Source of the DNA: Elymus sibiricus
Taxonomy: Eukaryota > Streptophyta > Magnoliopsida > Poales > Poaceae
Reading direction: 5' to 3'
NCBI GenBank assembly: GCA_039707655.1
Contig: CM077666.1
Location: 243,938,166-244,002,165 of the forward strand
Length of the DNA stretch: 64,000 nucleotides
In this document: positions 12,441 to 25,002 of the stretch, piece after piece
Layout: the number at the start of each line of letters is the position of its first letter
Position numbering within the stretch: position 1 is the first letter of the stretch
Translations under genes and position numbers: made by a program
The notes under the pieces: model-generated
What the model saw: only the letters and a program-made list of their open reading frames with translations
What the model was told of the DNA's origin: nothing
Database searches by the model: none

Positions 12441-15400
12441 TGTGACACCCTGGTTTTTGGCAACTTTTTCTTTTCAAAATCTTTCTGGCTTTATTTGCAT
12501 TTGGATGGATTTTGACCCTTTTCAGTTGACTTTGGACTTATGAATTGCTCTCAATGATCCAAAGCCCTCAGCATCTTGCCAAAATCTTGTCACTCACCTT
12601 CTGGATCAAATTCTAATTCTCCATCTTTCCCAATTATTCATTTTCTCCATTTGGGAAAATCTGTCATCACTATGGGTTACAAAGCAACCTATAGTTCTGG
12701 TGATCAGAAAAATCCAAAATTAATACCACACCTTCTTGTCATCATCTACTCCCACAATCTTCAAAAACATTTCATGGCCCAGTATAAAATTTTGTCTAGA
12801 AAACCCCATTTATCTTCTGGACAGTACTGGCCATTTGTGAAGCAACTCATATTTTCCCAACTCAGAAAACTCTCAGATAATTCCCAGAGCTACTAGGGAA
12901 CCTATCTTGCCACAATATCCAAAAATATCATTTTGTCCAGTACAAATTTTCAGCAGCAAAATTCTGACAAGTTTCTACTCAAATGGAACCTCTGTGAAGG
13001 AAGTACCAGCTAGAGGTATCCAATTGAGCTGAAATTTTTATGGCATCTTCTATCCATCAAATAACCCTCCCACACCAATTTTCAGCTCCAGCACATCAAC
13101 CAGATGAGTGCTATAAGCTCATCTTTCCTCTGGACCAGTAACATTAGTTGTACATGAACCCCACTCAAACCTTGATGAAAGTTTCTCAAACTTGGCCAGC
13201 TTATAGTCCTTCCAAGATAGATCATCCCAGACATCTCCATTGGCTCCATATCCAGCTCACCTCTCCTCTAGATCTCTCTCAACATTTCTGTCAGAAACTG
13301 TAGCTGAAGCTACACTTCACACCAGAGTGCATCTAGTCGAACCAAGGGCACAGGGGCACTAAGTGATCAAAGGAGAACATGCTAGACAAGGTGCGCCAGA
13401 CTTGCGTGTCCTCCAAGTGCCAATGCCCGTGGTGAGCACGACACTGGCATGCCAGTGCGGGCGCTCTGCACCTCGCCCGCGTCTGGTGTGGTCATTTCGG
13501 CCGTCCCACGCTGTCACTCGGTGTCTGGTGGTGCCGACGTCGTCGATGCCGTCCATGTACCCCTCTCCCAAAGCCTTCCCTCGCCGGAATCACCCTCGCC
13601 GACCGCCACCGCAACAGGGCACTGTGACACCCGTGCGGGCACAGTTGCCCTGTCGCCCATCGTCTTCCTCCGCATACAGCCACCGCCGCATTAACTCTCC
13701 CTGCCCTCCTCCATCCCATCGCCCGCTCCCAGCCAGCCAGCGCGGTGTCCTCGTGCCGGCGACGTGGCCGAGCTCCGCCAGCTTCCAGAGAGGTCGCCCC
13801 CGCCTATAAAAGGCCACGGCCAGCCTCCCGAGCTCCTCACATCACTCCTCCACCTCCCAATCGAGCCCTCGAGCCCCGAGCCAAGGCCGAGAGGCCCTCT
13901 GGCCTCGCTTCTCGCCGGAGATCCGCCGCCACCCGAGCTCTGCCTCCTCGCCGTTCCACTCCACCCCAGCCTCCACTGACTCCACGAGCAAGCTCACCTC
14001 ACTCCACTGACCCCGCCCAAGCTCTTTCCCGGTCGAAATCCTGCCGGAATAGCCGTCTCCGATGACGCCCGAGAACCACCGCCGCCGGAGAGGAAGGGGA
14101 CGACATCGTCCGGCCAGCTCTCGTCAATCCACGGGTACGTGCTGGTTCGTCTCGATGAGCTCGTTCCATCCCCGTAGTCGCCGGACCTCGCCGCCGTCTG
14201 TATCGCCGGCGACCGTCGCCGGAGTGCCGCCGCTCTCTGTTTCCCTCCTCCCCCTTTTAAATCTGACAGCGGGGCCCATTCGTCAGTGGCACACCGAAGC
14301 GGTAAGTGGAGGCGCCCTGGCAAAGTACGCCTTCGACGTGGCCCCCTGTGGATTTTTTGATTTTGTATTTTTATCCAGATTTGACCAGGAACTTTGACCA
14401 GCCATAACTTTTTATCCATAAGTCCAAATCAATTGATTCTTTTTGCATTTGGTTTGTCTTTAGCTCCTCTATTTTCTGGCAAATTTTGGTATTTTTCTCA
14501 CGCTCACAGAATTTCTGGTGCACAGAACAGTATTATGTGACATTTTCCTTTGCACTTTTAAAATATTTTCAGAGGGAAATTCTTTTGGTTTTGAAGCTCA
14601 GGAGTTTGTGGACAACCCAACAGAGCAAGGCAATCCATGTCATCCATTGCATGAAGCATTTCAATAGTGTTGGTTATTTAATTGAATTATATGCATTATT
14701 TTAACATGTGAAATTCATAGTAAATTATTTGGATGCCTAGCTACTGCCATGTTAAGTTATTCTTGATAAATACCCATGCTTGTTAAACTCTTGTTAAAGC
14801 TAAACCTAATTGGTTGATCTAGTGTTACCTATCCAGACTTATCCGTGCAGCCACATTTGCCGGTATGGGACGGCCTTGACTTGGTCTGGCTTTGTGCTCT
14901 TTTATCGGTACCACCAAACTAGGGAGGGTTATGCGTGCGTGCTGCCCTGATCAGGTAGACGACGATAATCCTGTGAGCCCAGTTGAGTTGTTTTGCCGGC
15001 ATCCCTGTTTGGGACAGTTTAGTTTGGCCACGACGGTGGCAGGTGTCACGGGGTGACACAGGGGCCACCCAGGACATGACCCTGGGAGGGTATGATTGTC
15101 GGTGGTACGATAGAGGAGTCACGGGTCAGGCAGGTTTCGTTGGAGCAGCACCGGTCCACCTGAATGGGATCACGAGGCCAGGAGCTCCATAGTGTGGGTA
15201 AAGTGCGCAACCTCTGCAGAGTGTAAGAATCTATTCGAATAGCCGCGTCCACGGTATTGGACAGTCTGTACTAGGCCACTGAATGGTCAACCATAAGAAT
15301 GATAATAATGATGGAAGAACTTGTCTTATGTTCGGAAGTGCTCAGTGGATTATGAGCATTCCGAGGGTTGTGGGACAACCCAGAGGAGAGTAAGTTGGTA

Positions 15401-15870
15401 CTTGGTACCAGTAAGTAAGCAATTTAAGTGCTTAATCTGTTAATTGCCATAATGTGTTTGCTGCATTGTTATGGTTGCCGTGAGCTTGCGAGTACACTCC
15501 AAGTACTCACCTGGCGTATCATGCCAGATGCAGGAGAAGCCGAGGATGGAGGTCCCGTAGGTTCGTGCTTCGCTAACAAGGCCGTGTCCCAGCAGTATCC
15601 CTGTGGATGGAGTTATCCGCGCTATGTTCCGCTACGCCGTAGAATCACCTAGTAGTATCGAGGCCCTGATATGTTCCATAAATAATGTAGATATTGTCAT
15701 AGCACATGCAGTGCTTCCGGCCTCGCTATCAATGTAAATTAAGAGCTTGTACTCGAGATCTATCAATAAAGTTCAGTTCAGTTCTGTTCCAAGTTGTTGT
15801 GTGTTTCCAGAAGACATGATCTCTGGGTTGGAAACACGGGTAAACCGGTTCTCTGAGCCGGGGTGCCACA
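12441..15870 (+). repeat. 5' LTR of the Tekay-like element
   Basis: Starts TGTGACACC and ends GTGCCACA immediately before the primer site. The part 13370-14340 is GC-rich and gives long overlapping open frames on both strands, all also present in the 3' LTR. They show no domain and are treated as non-coding. Confidence 0.95.
13804..13813 (+). promoter_or_regulatory. TATA box of the Tekay-like 5' LTR
   Basis: CTATAAAAGG within a GC-rich stretch, conserved at 22935-22944 in the 3' LTR. It is the best candidate for the element's RNA polymerase II promoter. Confidence 0.65.
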
Positions 15871-15875
15871 ACGCT

Positions 15876-15887
15876 TGGTATCAGAGC
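15876..15887 (+). other. Primer binding site of the Tekay-like element
   Basis: TGGTATCAGAGC, complementary to tRNA-Met, five bases after the LTR end. Confidence 0.9.
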
Positions 15888-16031
15888 CGCGCTGACTGTA
15901 GGACACCCTAGTTAACCCTGCGCTAGAACCGCGACTAGTTTAGAGTCTTGGCGCGTCTTGCTTGTTGCATCTGATTGCTGCATTGCATGCATATAGTTTT
16001 ATTGTGCTTACCGCTGGTTTGATGAGTGTAG

Positions 16032-16859
16032 ATGGCACCAGTTCCGTACCACTACAATCATGAGCCGGCACCGTTCACTTTTCTAGTACTGCTTCGTAGT
16101 GTCTGGCTTCGGCTGTATCCCAACGGCGAAGACCCAGTGTATCAGGTGTTCCGAGAGAAGCTTGATGGTTCAGTATACGAATATCACGCAGAGGCGTTTC
16201 TTACTGCGAGTTCAGATATTGGCAGCTACTCCCGTTCTTCCAAGAGCGGAACTGCTTCTACTCCGGCATTGGCGATCCAGTTTGCTGCGATGGAGGCTCT
16301 CACTGACTTGGGCTTCCACGAGGTCGAGATGCAGACTCATCCAGGTTTCTTTCACTACCCCACCCTGTCACCTGCGACAGGGCGAGTCCTTTTCGCACCC
16401 ATTGACCCGGCGAGTGATCGTGCTACTGGTGTTTTATCTCGTTATCTGAACGCCAGTTACCGTATGATCACTTCACTAGCTGAGGAGCTGACTCATGCCC
16501 GTGAGGCACTTGCAGCTGTTGCGGCAGCACAGTCACCTCATGCACCTCCGTTTTCACCCGTGTATACTCCACCCGTTCCACCTTCTGAGACTCCTTCTAG
16601 TTCATTCGGACCGCCAGGCTTTTCGTCTGGTAGCCGACGTGAGACCCCGGCAGAGTGGGCCTCACTCCTAGCTACTCCAGCTGCTCCGATGCTGCGGCGT
16701 CGTGCTTCTTCTCCTTCAGAGGGAGAACCTTCCCGTCAGCGTCGCCGTGTTACCTTTGATCCGGAGGCCAAGATTCACATCATCAGCTCAGATTCTGAGA
16801 CAGGATCAAACAACGAGGAGTCTTCAGTTTACCAGTGTTTGTGCCACCGGCGTCACTAG
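16032..16859 (+). CDS. Extra ORF upstream of gag in the Tekay-like element; possible dsRNA-binding-like fold
   Basis: An intact 275-codon frame between the primer site and gag, same strand. I do not recognise a named family. Residues about 35-100 contain a pattern reminiscent of a double-stranded-RNA-binding domain: a YQV strand, a DGSVYEYHAEAFL segment, then SGTASTPALAIQFAAMEALT, where dsRBDs have a Gly/Ser-rich loop and an Ala-rich helix. Next comes an Ala-rich helix (AREALAAVAAAQ), a Pro/Ser-rich linker, a basic patch (RQRRR) that could direct nuclear import, and an acidic Ser-rich tail. It is unbroken in an element whose gag-pol has six in-frame stops; chance or some constraint could explain that. 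The dsRBD reading is inference from pattern only. Confidence 0.6.
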   Translation: MAPVPYHYNHEPAPFTFLVLLRSVWLRLYPNGEDPVYQVFREKLDGSVYEYHAEAFLTASSDIGSYSRSSKSGTASTPALAIQFAAMEALTDLGFHEVEMQTHPGFFHYPTLSPATGRVLFAPIDPASDRATGVLSRYLNASYRMITSLAEELTHAREALAAVAAAQSPHAPPFSPVYTPPVPPSETPSSSFGPPGFSSGSRRETPAEWASLLATPAAPMLRRRASSPSEGEPSRQRRRVTFDPEAKIHIISSDSETGSNNEESSVYQCLCHRRH

Positions 16860-17107
16860 AGCGGAGGCTTGAGTTTCAGTGCATGCATCATAGCATCTAT
16901 GCATATGTCAACTGCCGTATGAGCAGTCCAGTCATGATAATTTCCCCTACTAGCTTGTCATGTATGATGTTGGGTTGCCTTGTATAATTATGTTGTTCGC
17001 TTTATTCCCGCTTTTATTCGGGTTTTTTTTCTGGTGTCATATTACCATGCTTTCCCTTATGGATGTTGCTCATCGATTCGGTATTTTGCAATGGGAACAA
17101 ATTTAGG
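16860..17107 (+). other. Spacer between the extra ORF and gag
   Basis: About 250 bases, T-rich, with no coding similarity. Confidence 0.5.
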
Positions 17108-20100
17108 ATGAAGAGGTGTAGTAATCAAGGCGACGATGGAACTCCCGTTCGTCGATCCGCCAGACAAGCAGGACAGTCACCAGAGGATTTACCACCTCCA
17201 CCCCCACAGTCACCAACCACTGATCAGATTATGAGAATGTTTGAAGAGAAAAGAAATCAAGATCTCATGGAATTTTTGAAAAGTATGCAGACTATGGTGG
17301 GTCAGAACAACCACAATGGGACACACTCTAAGCTGTCTGATTTTCAGCGAACAAAGCCACCCAGTTTTGGTCAAGCTGTGGATCCGATGGAAGCTGATGA
17401 CTGGCTGAGGACCATGGAAAAGAAGCTGGACATAGCCCGCTGTGATGAGTCAGACAAAGTTCCTTTTGTTACTCACTACCTGGAGGGACCAACAGCCATA
17501 TGGTGGGACAATACAAAAATAATGTGGCCTTCTGGAGAAGATATTTCTTGGGAGAAGTTTAAAGAGGTATTCCACAAGTATCATATTCCTACTGGCATAA
17601 TGAAGGTGAAGCAGAGGGAATTTCTTGTTCTTACTCAAGGGAATATGTCAGTGGGTGAGTATCTGAACAAGTTTAACGATCTGGCACGGTACTCCACCCA
17701 TGACGTGTCCACCAAAGAAAGGAAGATTGACCGATTCCTAGGAGGACTCAATCATACCCTCCGCTGTCAGCTTTGTATGCTTGACTTTCCTGACTTCCAG
17801 ACTCTGGTAAACAAGGCCTTCATAGCTGAACGAGAGCATAAGTCAGGATATGATGATCGCAAGTAGAAGTTTGAACCCAAGAAGGACAACCGTGAGCAGT
17901 TTGTGCAAAAGCCACGCATTTGGCAACCAAGTTCATCTGAGTACAAGCCTGCCTGGAACAATGGTCACAACAACAATAAGCCTGTCAGCCAGGACAAGAC
18001 CTTCGGTAAACAGCCAGTGATGGAGGATTGCCGTCGCAACAACACATGCTTTACTTGTGGCCAGAGCGGGCATTACTCCAGGTAGTGCCCCGCAAGAAAT
18101 GGAAAGCCACCATCCGACTTCAAGCCACAAGTTAATAGTGTTGGATGCCGCCCCAATGCGAACTTCTACCGCGGCCAAGTCCATCATATCTCCGCTGAGG
18201 AAGCCCGCGAAGCACCAGACGTGGTCCTTGGTATGTTTTCTGTTAACAACATACCTGCAATAATTTTATTTGATTCTGGGGCTTCTCATTCGTTTATTTC
18301 GCAGAGTTTTGCCACCTTGCACAAATTTTCTCCTTCTCTTTTGGACAAAATCATGGTGGTGCAATCCCCTGGCTCCATGCTCAGAACAAATGTGATATAC
18401 AAGGATCTGGAAATCTTGATACACGATGTAAAGTTTCCAGCTACTCTTGTGGCCATTGAGTCCCCTGGACTAGATATAATACTGGGGATGGATTGGTTGG
18501 TACCACACCAGGTGTGTATCAACTGTGCCACCAGGATGGTGACATTGGTTAACCCGGCAGGCCAATCAGTACAGTTCACTACTTGCAGAATGATGTCAAA
18601 GAAAGGAATGGCATTCAAAGCCACTGCTGTAGATATAAATCTGATTCCAGTAGTCAGTGAATTTCCGGACGTATTTCCGGAAGAGATACCAGGAATGCCA
18701 CCAGATCGGGAACTAGAGTTCGCTATTGATGTTGTTCCCGGAACTGCTCCAATATACAAGAAGTACTATCGCATGCCTTCCCCAGAGCTGGTGGAATTGA
18801 AGAAACAGTTGGATGAATTATTATAGAAAGGGTATATTCGTCCAAGCACTTCACCGTGGGGATCGCCTGTGCTGTTTGTTAAAAAGAAAGATGGCAGCCT
18901 ACGAATGTGCGTGGACTACCGCCAACTAAATGAGGTCACCATCAAAAATAAATATCTGCTCCCTCGCATTGATGATTTGTTCGACCAGTTGAACGGAGCC
19001 CGGGTATTTTACAAGATTGACCTTCGAACAGGGTATCATCAGCTAAAAATCAGGAAGGAGGATATCCCCAAGACAACCTTTACCACTCGATATGGTCTGT
19101 ATGAATTTACAGTCATGTCATTTGGGCTGACAAATGCTCCAGCCTATTTCATGAGCATGATGAACAAGGTCTTCATGGACTTCTTGGACAAATTTGTGGT
19201 AGTATTCATCGATGATATTCTCATCTACTCCAAAGATGAAGGAGAGCATACGCAACACCTCCGTGCTGTCCTGGAAAGACTAAGGACCCATCGCTTGTAC
19301 GCCAAATTCAGTAAATGTGAATTTTGGCTAAGAGAGGTGGGCTTTCTAGGACATGTTCTGTCAGAACAAGGTGTTGTTGTTGACCCCAGTAAAGTGACTG
19401 TTGTATTAAACTAGAAGACACCAGCCACAGTAACCGAAGTCCGCAGTTTTCTGGGATTGGCAGGCTACTACCGTCGCTTCATCGAAGGCTTCTCAAAAAT
19501 AGCCAAGCCATTGACATAATTACTGAAGAAGAACCACAAATTTGCCTGGACGGAAGAATGTGACAGCAGCTTCATGGAATTAAAAATGAGGCTAACTACA
19601 GCCCATGACTTAGTTCTTCCAGACATCCACAAGAGCTTCGACATATATTGTGATGCTTCCAGGCATGGAATCGGCTGCGTCCTAATGCAAGAAGGAAAAG
19701 TTGTAGCATATGCATCCAGACAGCTACGACCCCATGCAGAGAACTATCCTACTCATGATTTGGAATTGGCAGCCGTGGTTCATGCACTGAAGATTTGGAG
19801 GCATTACCTCATTGGGCAGCGATGTGAGATATACACGGACCATAAGAGTCTCAAGTATATTTTCACCCAACCTGATCTGAATCTCAGACAAAGAAGATGG
19901 CTTGAATTGGTCAAGGACTATGATATTGGAATTAATTATCATCCGGGAAAAGCCAATGTGGTCGTCGATGCCCTCAGCAGAAAGCAAGGTACCCTAAATG
20001 CACTAATGGAGGGAATGCATCCAAGGCTGTAGGAAGAGTTTGCCAAGCTGAATATGGTGTTATGCGGCCCAATTAGCCCGGACACAATGGAAATTATTCC

Positions 20101-21586
20101 CACACTTATGGAAGAAATTAAGGCAGCTCAGAAATCAGATGAAGGTATACAAGAGATCAAGGAGCATATTCAGCAAGGGAAGGCCAAGTCCTTCCGAATT
20201 GATGACCAGGGCACTGTATGGTTTGAGAACCGAATATGTGTGCCTGATCAAGACAGTCTGAGACAGCAAATACTCAGAGAGGCACATGAATCTGCATATT
20301 CTATCCATCCGGGAGGAACAAAAATGTACCAGGACTTGCGAGAAACCTTTTGGTGGCCAGGAATGCGAAGAGACATTGCATACTATGTCGCCTGTTGTGA
20401 CATCTGCAACAGAGTCAAGGCTGAACACCAGAAACCCGCTGGGCTACTACAACCTTTACCAGTTCCAGTGGAAATGGGATGACATATGCATGGACTTCAT
20501 TGTTGGACTACCCAAGTCAACAAGAGGCCATGATGCTATCTTGGTCATCGTGGATATACTCACGAAAGTGCCTCACTTCCTTCCGGTAAAGACCACTTTC
20601 AATGCTTACCAGCTGGCACAGCTCTACATGTCCCGGATAGTCAGCCTTCATGGAGTACCCAAGTCTATCACGTCAAATAGAGGCTCCCTGTTCAATTCAG
20701 CATTTTGGTTGCGACTGCACCAAGCCCTGGGAACTGTGCTAAAGCATAGTACGGCGTATCATCCACAGACAGATGGGCAGACAAAACGTGTGAATCAGAT
20801 ATTGGAAGATATGCTTCGGTCTTGTGCTCTCACCTATGTACCCAAATGGGAGGATAGTCTACCCTATGCAGAATTCTCCTACAATAACAGTTATCAGTCA
20901 AGTCTCAAGATGTCACCATTCAAAGCTCTGTATGGCCGGAAATGTCGCACTCCTTTAAATTGGTCTCAGACAGGAGACAGCCGTATCTTCGGCACGGATT
21001 TGATGCTCGAGGCTGAGAAACAAGTCAAGGATATTCAGGAACGTCTTCGAGCAGCCAAGTCCCGTCAAAAGAGTTATTATGATCCGAAGCATCGGGAAGT
21101 AACTTTTGAGCCCGGAGAATATGCTTATCTCCGAGTTACCCCCATGAAAGGAATAAAGAGGGTTCATACCCGAGGAAAGCTTGCATCGAGATATATCGGT
21201 CCCTTTCCAGTAATGGCTAGAAGAGGCAGAGTGGCATATCAGCTAGAATTACCACCGGAGCTATCCGAAGTTCACGATGTCTTTCACATTTCACGGCTAA
21301 GAAAGTGCATTGCACCCCCGATCAAACAGGCAGATATGAGTGAGCTAGAGCTGACCAAAGATTTGACCTACGAGGAAAAACCTGTCAGAATCTTGGATGA
21401 GATGGAAAGGACTACCAGGAGCAAGACAATTAAATTTTTCAAGTACTTTTGGATCATCACACTGAGGAAGAAGCTACTTGGGAAAGAGAGGATTTTCTGA
21501 GATCAGCATATCCACACTTGTTCCCTGAGCAACCGAATCTCGAGGACGAGATTCATTCTAAGGGGGGTAGGTTTGTGACACCCTGA
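17108..21586 (+). pseudogene. gag-pol of the Tekay-like element, multiply broken
   Basis: One polyprotein frame with stops at 17864 (TAG), 18083 (TAG, inside the zinc knuckle CFTCGQSGHYSR), 18824 (TAG), 19412 (TAG), 19517 (TAA) and 20030 (TAG), a frameshift near 20470-20482 and another near 21450. Parts in order: retrotransposon gag (17300-17860), CCHC knuckle (18048-18092), protease with FDSGASHSF (about 18270), reverse transcriptase with [10 protein letters not shown] (about 19210), RNase H with DASRHGIG (about 19645) and YTDHKS, integrase His/Cys finger (20280-20410), integrase core, and a C-terminal chromodomain-type segment ending at 21586, 13 bases inside the 3' LTR. The integrase core reads Asn (20676-20678) and Lys (20784-20786) where the second Asp and the Glu of the DDE triad belong. 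The start is the ATG at 17108 before the Pro-rich gag N-terminus. Confidence 0.93.
21558..21573 (+). other. Polypurine tract of the Tekay-like element
   Basis: AAGGGGGGTAGG abuts the 3' LTR; it primes plus-strand synthesis in this class of element. Confidence 0.8.
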
Positions 21587-24500
21587 TTTTTGGCAACTTT
21601 TTCTTTTCAAATCTTTCTGGCTTTATTTGCATTTGGATGGATTTTGACCCTTTTCAGTTGACTTTGGACTTATGAATTGCTCTCAATGATCCAAATCCCT
21701 CAGCATCTTGCCAAAATCTTGTCACTCACCTTCTGGATCAAATTCTAATTCTCCATCTTTCCCAATTATTCATTTTCTCCATTTGGGAAAATCTGTCATC
21801 ACTATGGGTTAAAAAGCAACCTATAGTTCTGGTGATCAGAAAAATCCCAAATTAATACCACACCTTCTTGTCATCATCTACTCCCACAATCTTCAAAAAC
21901 ATTTCATGGCCCAGTATAAAATTTTGTCTAGAAAACCCCATTTATCTTCTGGACAGTACTGGCCATTTGTGAAGCAACTCATATTTTCCCAACTCAGAAA
22001 ACTCTCAGATAATTCCCAGAGCTACTAGGGAACCTATCTTGCCACAATATCCAAAAATATCATCTTGTCCAGTACAAATTTTCAGCAGCAAAATTCTGAC
22101 AAGTTTCTGCTCAAATGGAACCTCTGTGAAGGAAGTACCAGCTAGAGGTGTCCAATTGAGCTGAAATTTTTATGGCATCTTCTATCCATCAAATAACCCT
22201 CCCACACCAATTTTCAGCTCCAGCACATCAACCAGATGAGTGCTATAAGCTCATCTTTCCTCTGGACCAGTAACAGCAGTTGTACATGAACCCCACTCAA
22301 ACCTTGATGAAGTTTCTCAAACTTGGCAAGCTTATAGTCCTTCGAAGATAGATCATCCCAGACATCTCCATTGGCTCCATATCCAGCTCACCTCTCCTCT
22401 AGATCTCTCTCAACATTTCTGTCAGAAACTGTAGTTGAAGCTACACTTCACACCAGAGTGCATCTAGTCGAACCAAGGGCAGAGGGGCACTAAGTGATCA
22501 AAGGAGAACATGCTAGACAAGGTGCGCCAGACTTGTGTGTCCTCCAAGTGCCAATGCCCGTGGTGAGCACGGCACTGGCATGCCAGTGCGTGCGCTCTGC
22601 ACCTCGCCCGCGTCTGGTGTGGTCATTTCGGCCATCCCGCGCTGTCACTCGGTGTCTGGTGGTGCCGACGTCATCGATGCCATCCACGTAGCCCTCTCCC
22701 GAAGCCTCCCCTTGCCGGAATCGCCCTCGCCGGCCGCCACCGCAACAGGGCACTGTGACACCCGTGCGGGCACAGTTGCCCTGTTGCCCGTCGTCTTCCT
22801 CCGCATACAGCCACCGCCGCATTAACTCTCCCTGCCCTCCTCCGTCCCGTCGCCCGCTCCCAGCTAGCCAGCACGGCGTCCTCGCGCCAGCGACGTGGCC
22901 GAGCTCTGTCAGCTTCCAGAGAGGTCGCCCCCGCCTATAAAAGGCCACAGCCAGCCTCCCGAGCTCCTCACCTCACTCCTCCACCTCCCAATCGAGCTCC
23001 CGAGCCCCGAGCCAAGGCCGAGAGGCCCTTTGGCCTCGCTTCCCGCCGGAGATCCGCCGCCACCCAAGCTCTGCCTCCTCGCCGTTCCACTCCACCCCAG
23101 CCTCCACTGACTCCACGAGCGAGCTCACCTCACTCCACCGACCCCGCCCAAGCTCTATCCCGGTCGAAATCCTGCCGGAATAGCCGTCTCCAGCGACGCC
23201 CGAGAACCACCGCCGCCGGAGAGGAAGGGGACGACGTCGTCCGGCCAGCTCTCATCAATCCACGGGTACGTGCTTGTTCGTCTCGATGTGCTCGTTCCAT
23301 CCCCGTAGTCGCCGGACCTCGCCGTCGTCTGTATCGCCGGCGACCGTCGCCGGAGTGCCGCCGCTCTCTATTTCCCTCCTCCCCGTTTTAAATCTGACAG
23401 CGGGGCCCATTCGTCAATAGCACGCCGAAGTGGTAAGTGGAGGCGCCCTGGCAAAGTACGCCTTCGATGTGGCCCCCTGTGGATTTTCTGATTTTCTGTT
23501 TTAATCCAGATTTGACCAGGAACTTTGACCAGCCATAACTTTTTATCCATAAGTCCAAATCAATTGATTCTTTTTGCATCTGGTTTGCCTTTAGCTCCTC
23601 TATTTTCAGGCAAATTTTGGTATTTTTCTCATGCTCACAGAATTTCTGGTGCACAGAACAGTATTATGTGACATTTTCCTTTGCACTTTTAAAATATTTT
23701 CAGAGGGAAATTCTTTTGGTTTTGAAGCTTAGGAGTTTGTGGACAACCCAACAGGGCAACTCAAGCCATGTCATCCATTGCATGAAGCATTTCAATAGTG
23801 TTGGTTATTTAATTGAATTATATGCATTATTTTAACATGTGAAATTCATAGTAAATTATTTGGATGCCTAGCTACTGCCATGTTAAGTTATTCTTGATAA
23901 ATACCCATGCTTGTTAAACTCTTGTTAAAGCTAAACCTAATTGGTTGATCTAGTGTCACCTATCCGGACTTATCCGTGCAGCCACATTTGCCGGTATGGG
24001 ACGGCCTTGACTTGGTCTGGCTTTGTGCTCTTTTATCGGTACCACCAAACTAGGGAGGGTTATGCGTGCGTGCTGCCCTGATCAAGTAGATGACGATAAT
24101 CCTGTGAGCCCAGTTGAGTTGTTTTGCCGGCATCCCCGTTTGGGACAGTTTAGTTTGGCCACGACAGTGGCAGGTGTCACGGGGTGACACAGGGGCCACC
24201 CAGGACATGACCCTGGGAGGGTATGATTGTCGGTGGTACGATAGAGGGGTCACGGGTCAGGCAGGTTTCGTTGGAGCAGCACCGGTCCACCCGAATGGGA
24301 TCACGAGGCTAGGAGCTCCATAGTGTGGGTAAAGTGCGCAACCTCTGCAGAGTGTAAGAATCTTTTCGAATAGCCGCGTCCACGGTATTGGACAGTCCGT
24401 ACTAGGCCACTGAATGGTCAACTGTAATAATGATAATAATGATGGAAGAACTTGTCTTATGTTCGGAAGTGCTCAGTGGATTATGAGCATTCCGAGGGTT

Positions 24501-25002
24501 GTGGGACAACCCAGAGGAGAGTAAGTTGGTACTTGGTACCAGTAAGTAAGCAATTTAAGTGCTTAATCTGTTAATTGCCATACTGTTGTTTGCTGCATTG
24601 TTATGGTTGCCGTGAGCTTGCGAGTACATTCCAAGTACTCACCTGGCGTATCATGCCAGATGCAGGAGAAGCCGAGGACGGAGGTCCTGAAGGTTCGTGC
24701 TTCGCTAACTAGGCTGTGTCCCAGCAGTGTCCCTGTGGATGGAGTTATCCGCGCTATGTTCCGCTACGCCGTAGAATCACCTAGTAGTATCGAGGCCCTG
24801 ATATGTTCCATAAATAATGTAGATATTGTCATAGCATGTGCAGTGCTTCCGGCCTCGCTATCAATGTAAATTAAGAGCTTGTACTCGAGATCTATCAATA
24901 AAGTTCAGTTCAGTTCTATTCCAAGTTGTTGTGTGTTTCCAGAAGACATGATCTCTGGGTTGGAAACACGGGTAAACCGGTTCTCTGAGCCGGGGTGCCA
25001 CA
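21574..25002 (+). repeat. 3' LTR of the Tekay-like element
   Basis: Same ends and near-identical length as the 5' LTR. It contains the TATA box at 22935-22944 and is followed by GCAGA, the same five bases as before the 5' LTR. Confidence 0.95.

Larger units (their letters stand above)
12441..25002 (+). mobile_element. Complete Ty3/gypsy LTR retrotransposon, Tekay-like chromovirus, inserted in the second CACTA gene
   Basis: Both LTRs begin TGTGACACCCTG and end GTGCCACA, and the 5-bp duplication GCAGA flanks the element (12436-12440, 25003-25007). The LTRs are 3,430 and 3,429 bp. By eye they differ by roughly 1% in AT-rich parts and more in the GC-rich part, about 2-3% overall, so the insertion is fairly young. 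Order: LTR, primer site, extra ORF, gag, protease, reverse transcriptase, RNase H, integrase, then a C-terminal chromodomain-type segment that runs into the 3' LTR. The Tekay/Del assignment rests on integrase followed by that segment and on the very long LTRs. Confidence 0.95.

Noticed and set aside
13363..14419. Long open frames on both strands in the Tekay-like 5' LTR (148, 106, 141 and 111 codons), recurring in the 3' LTR
   Set aside because: GC-rich LTR sequence lacks stop codons by composition; the frames overlap on both strands, have no domain and lie around the TATA box and leader.
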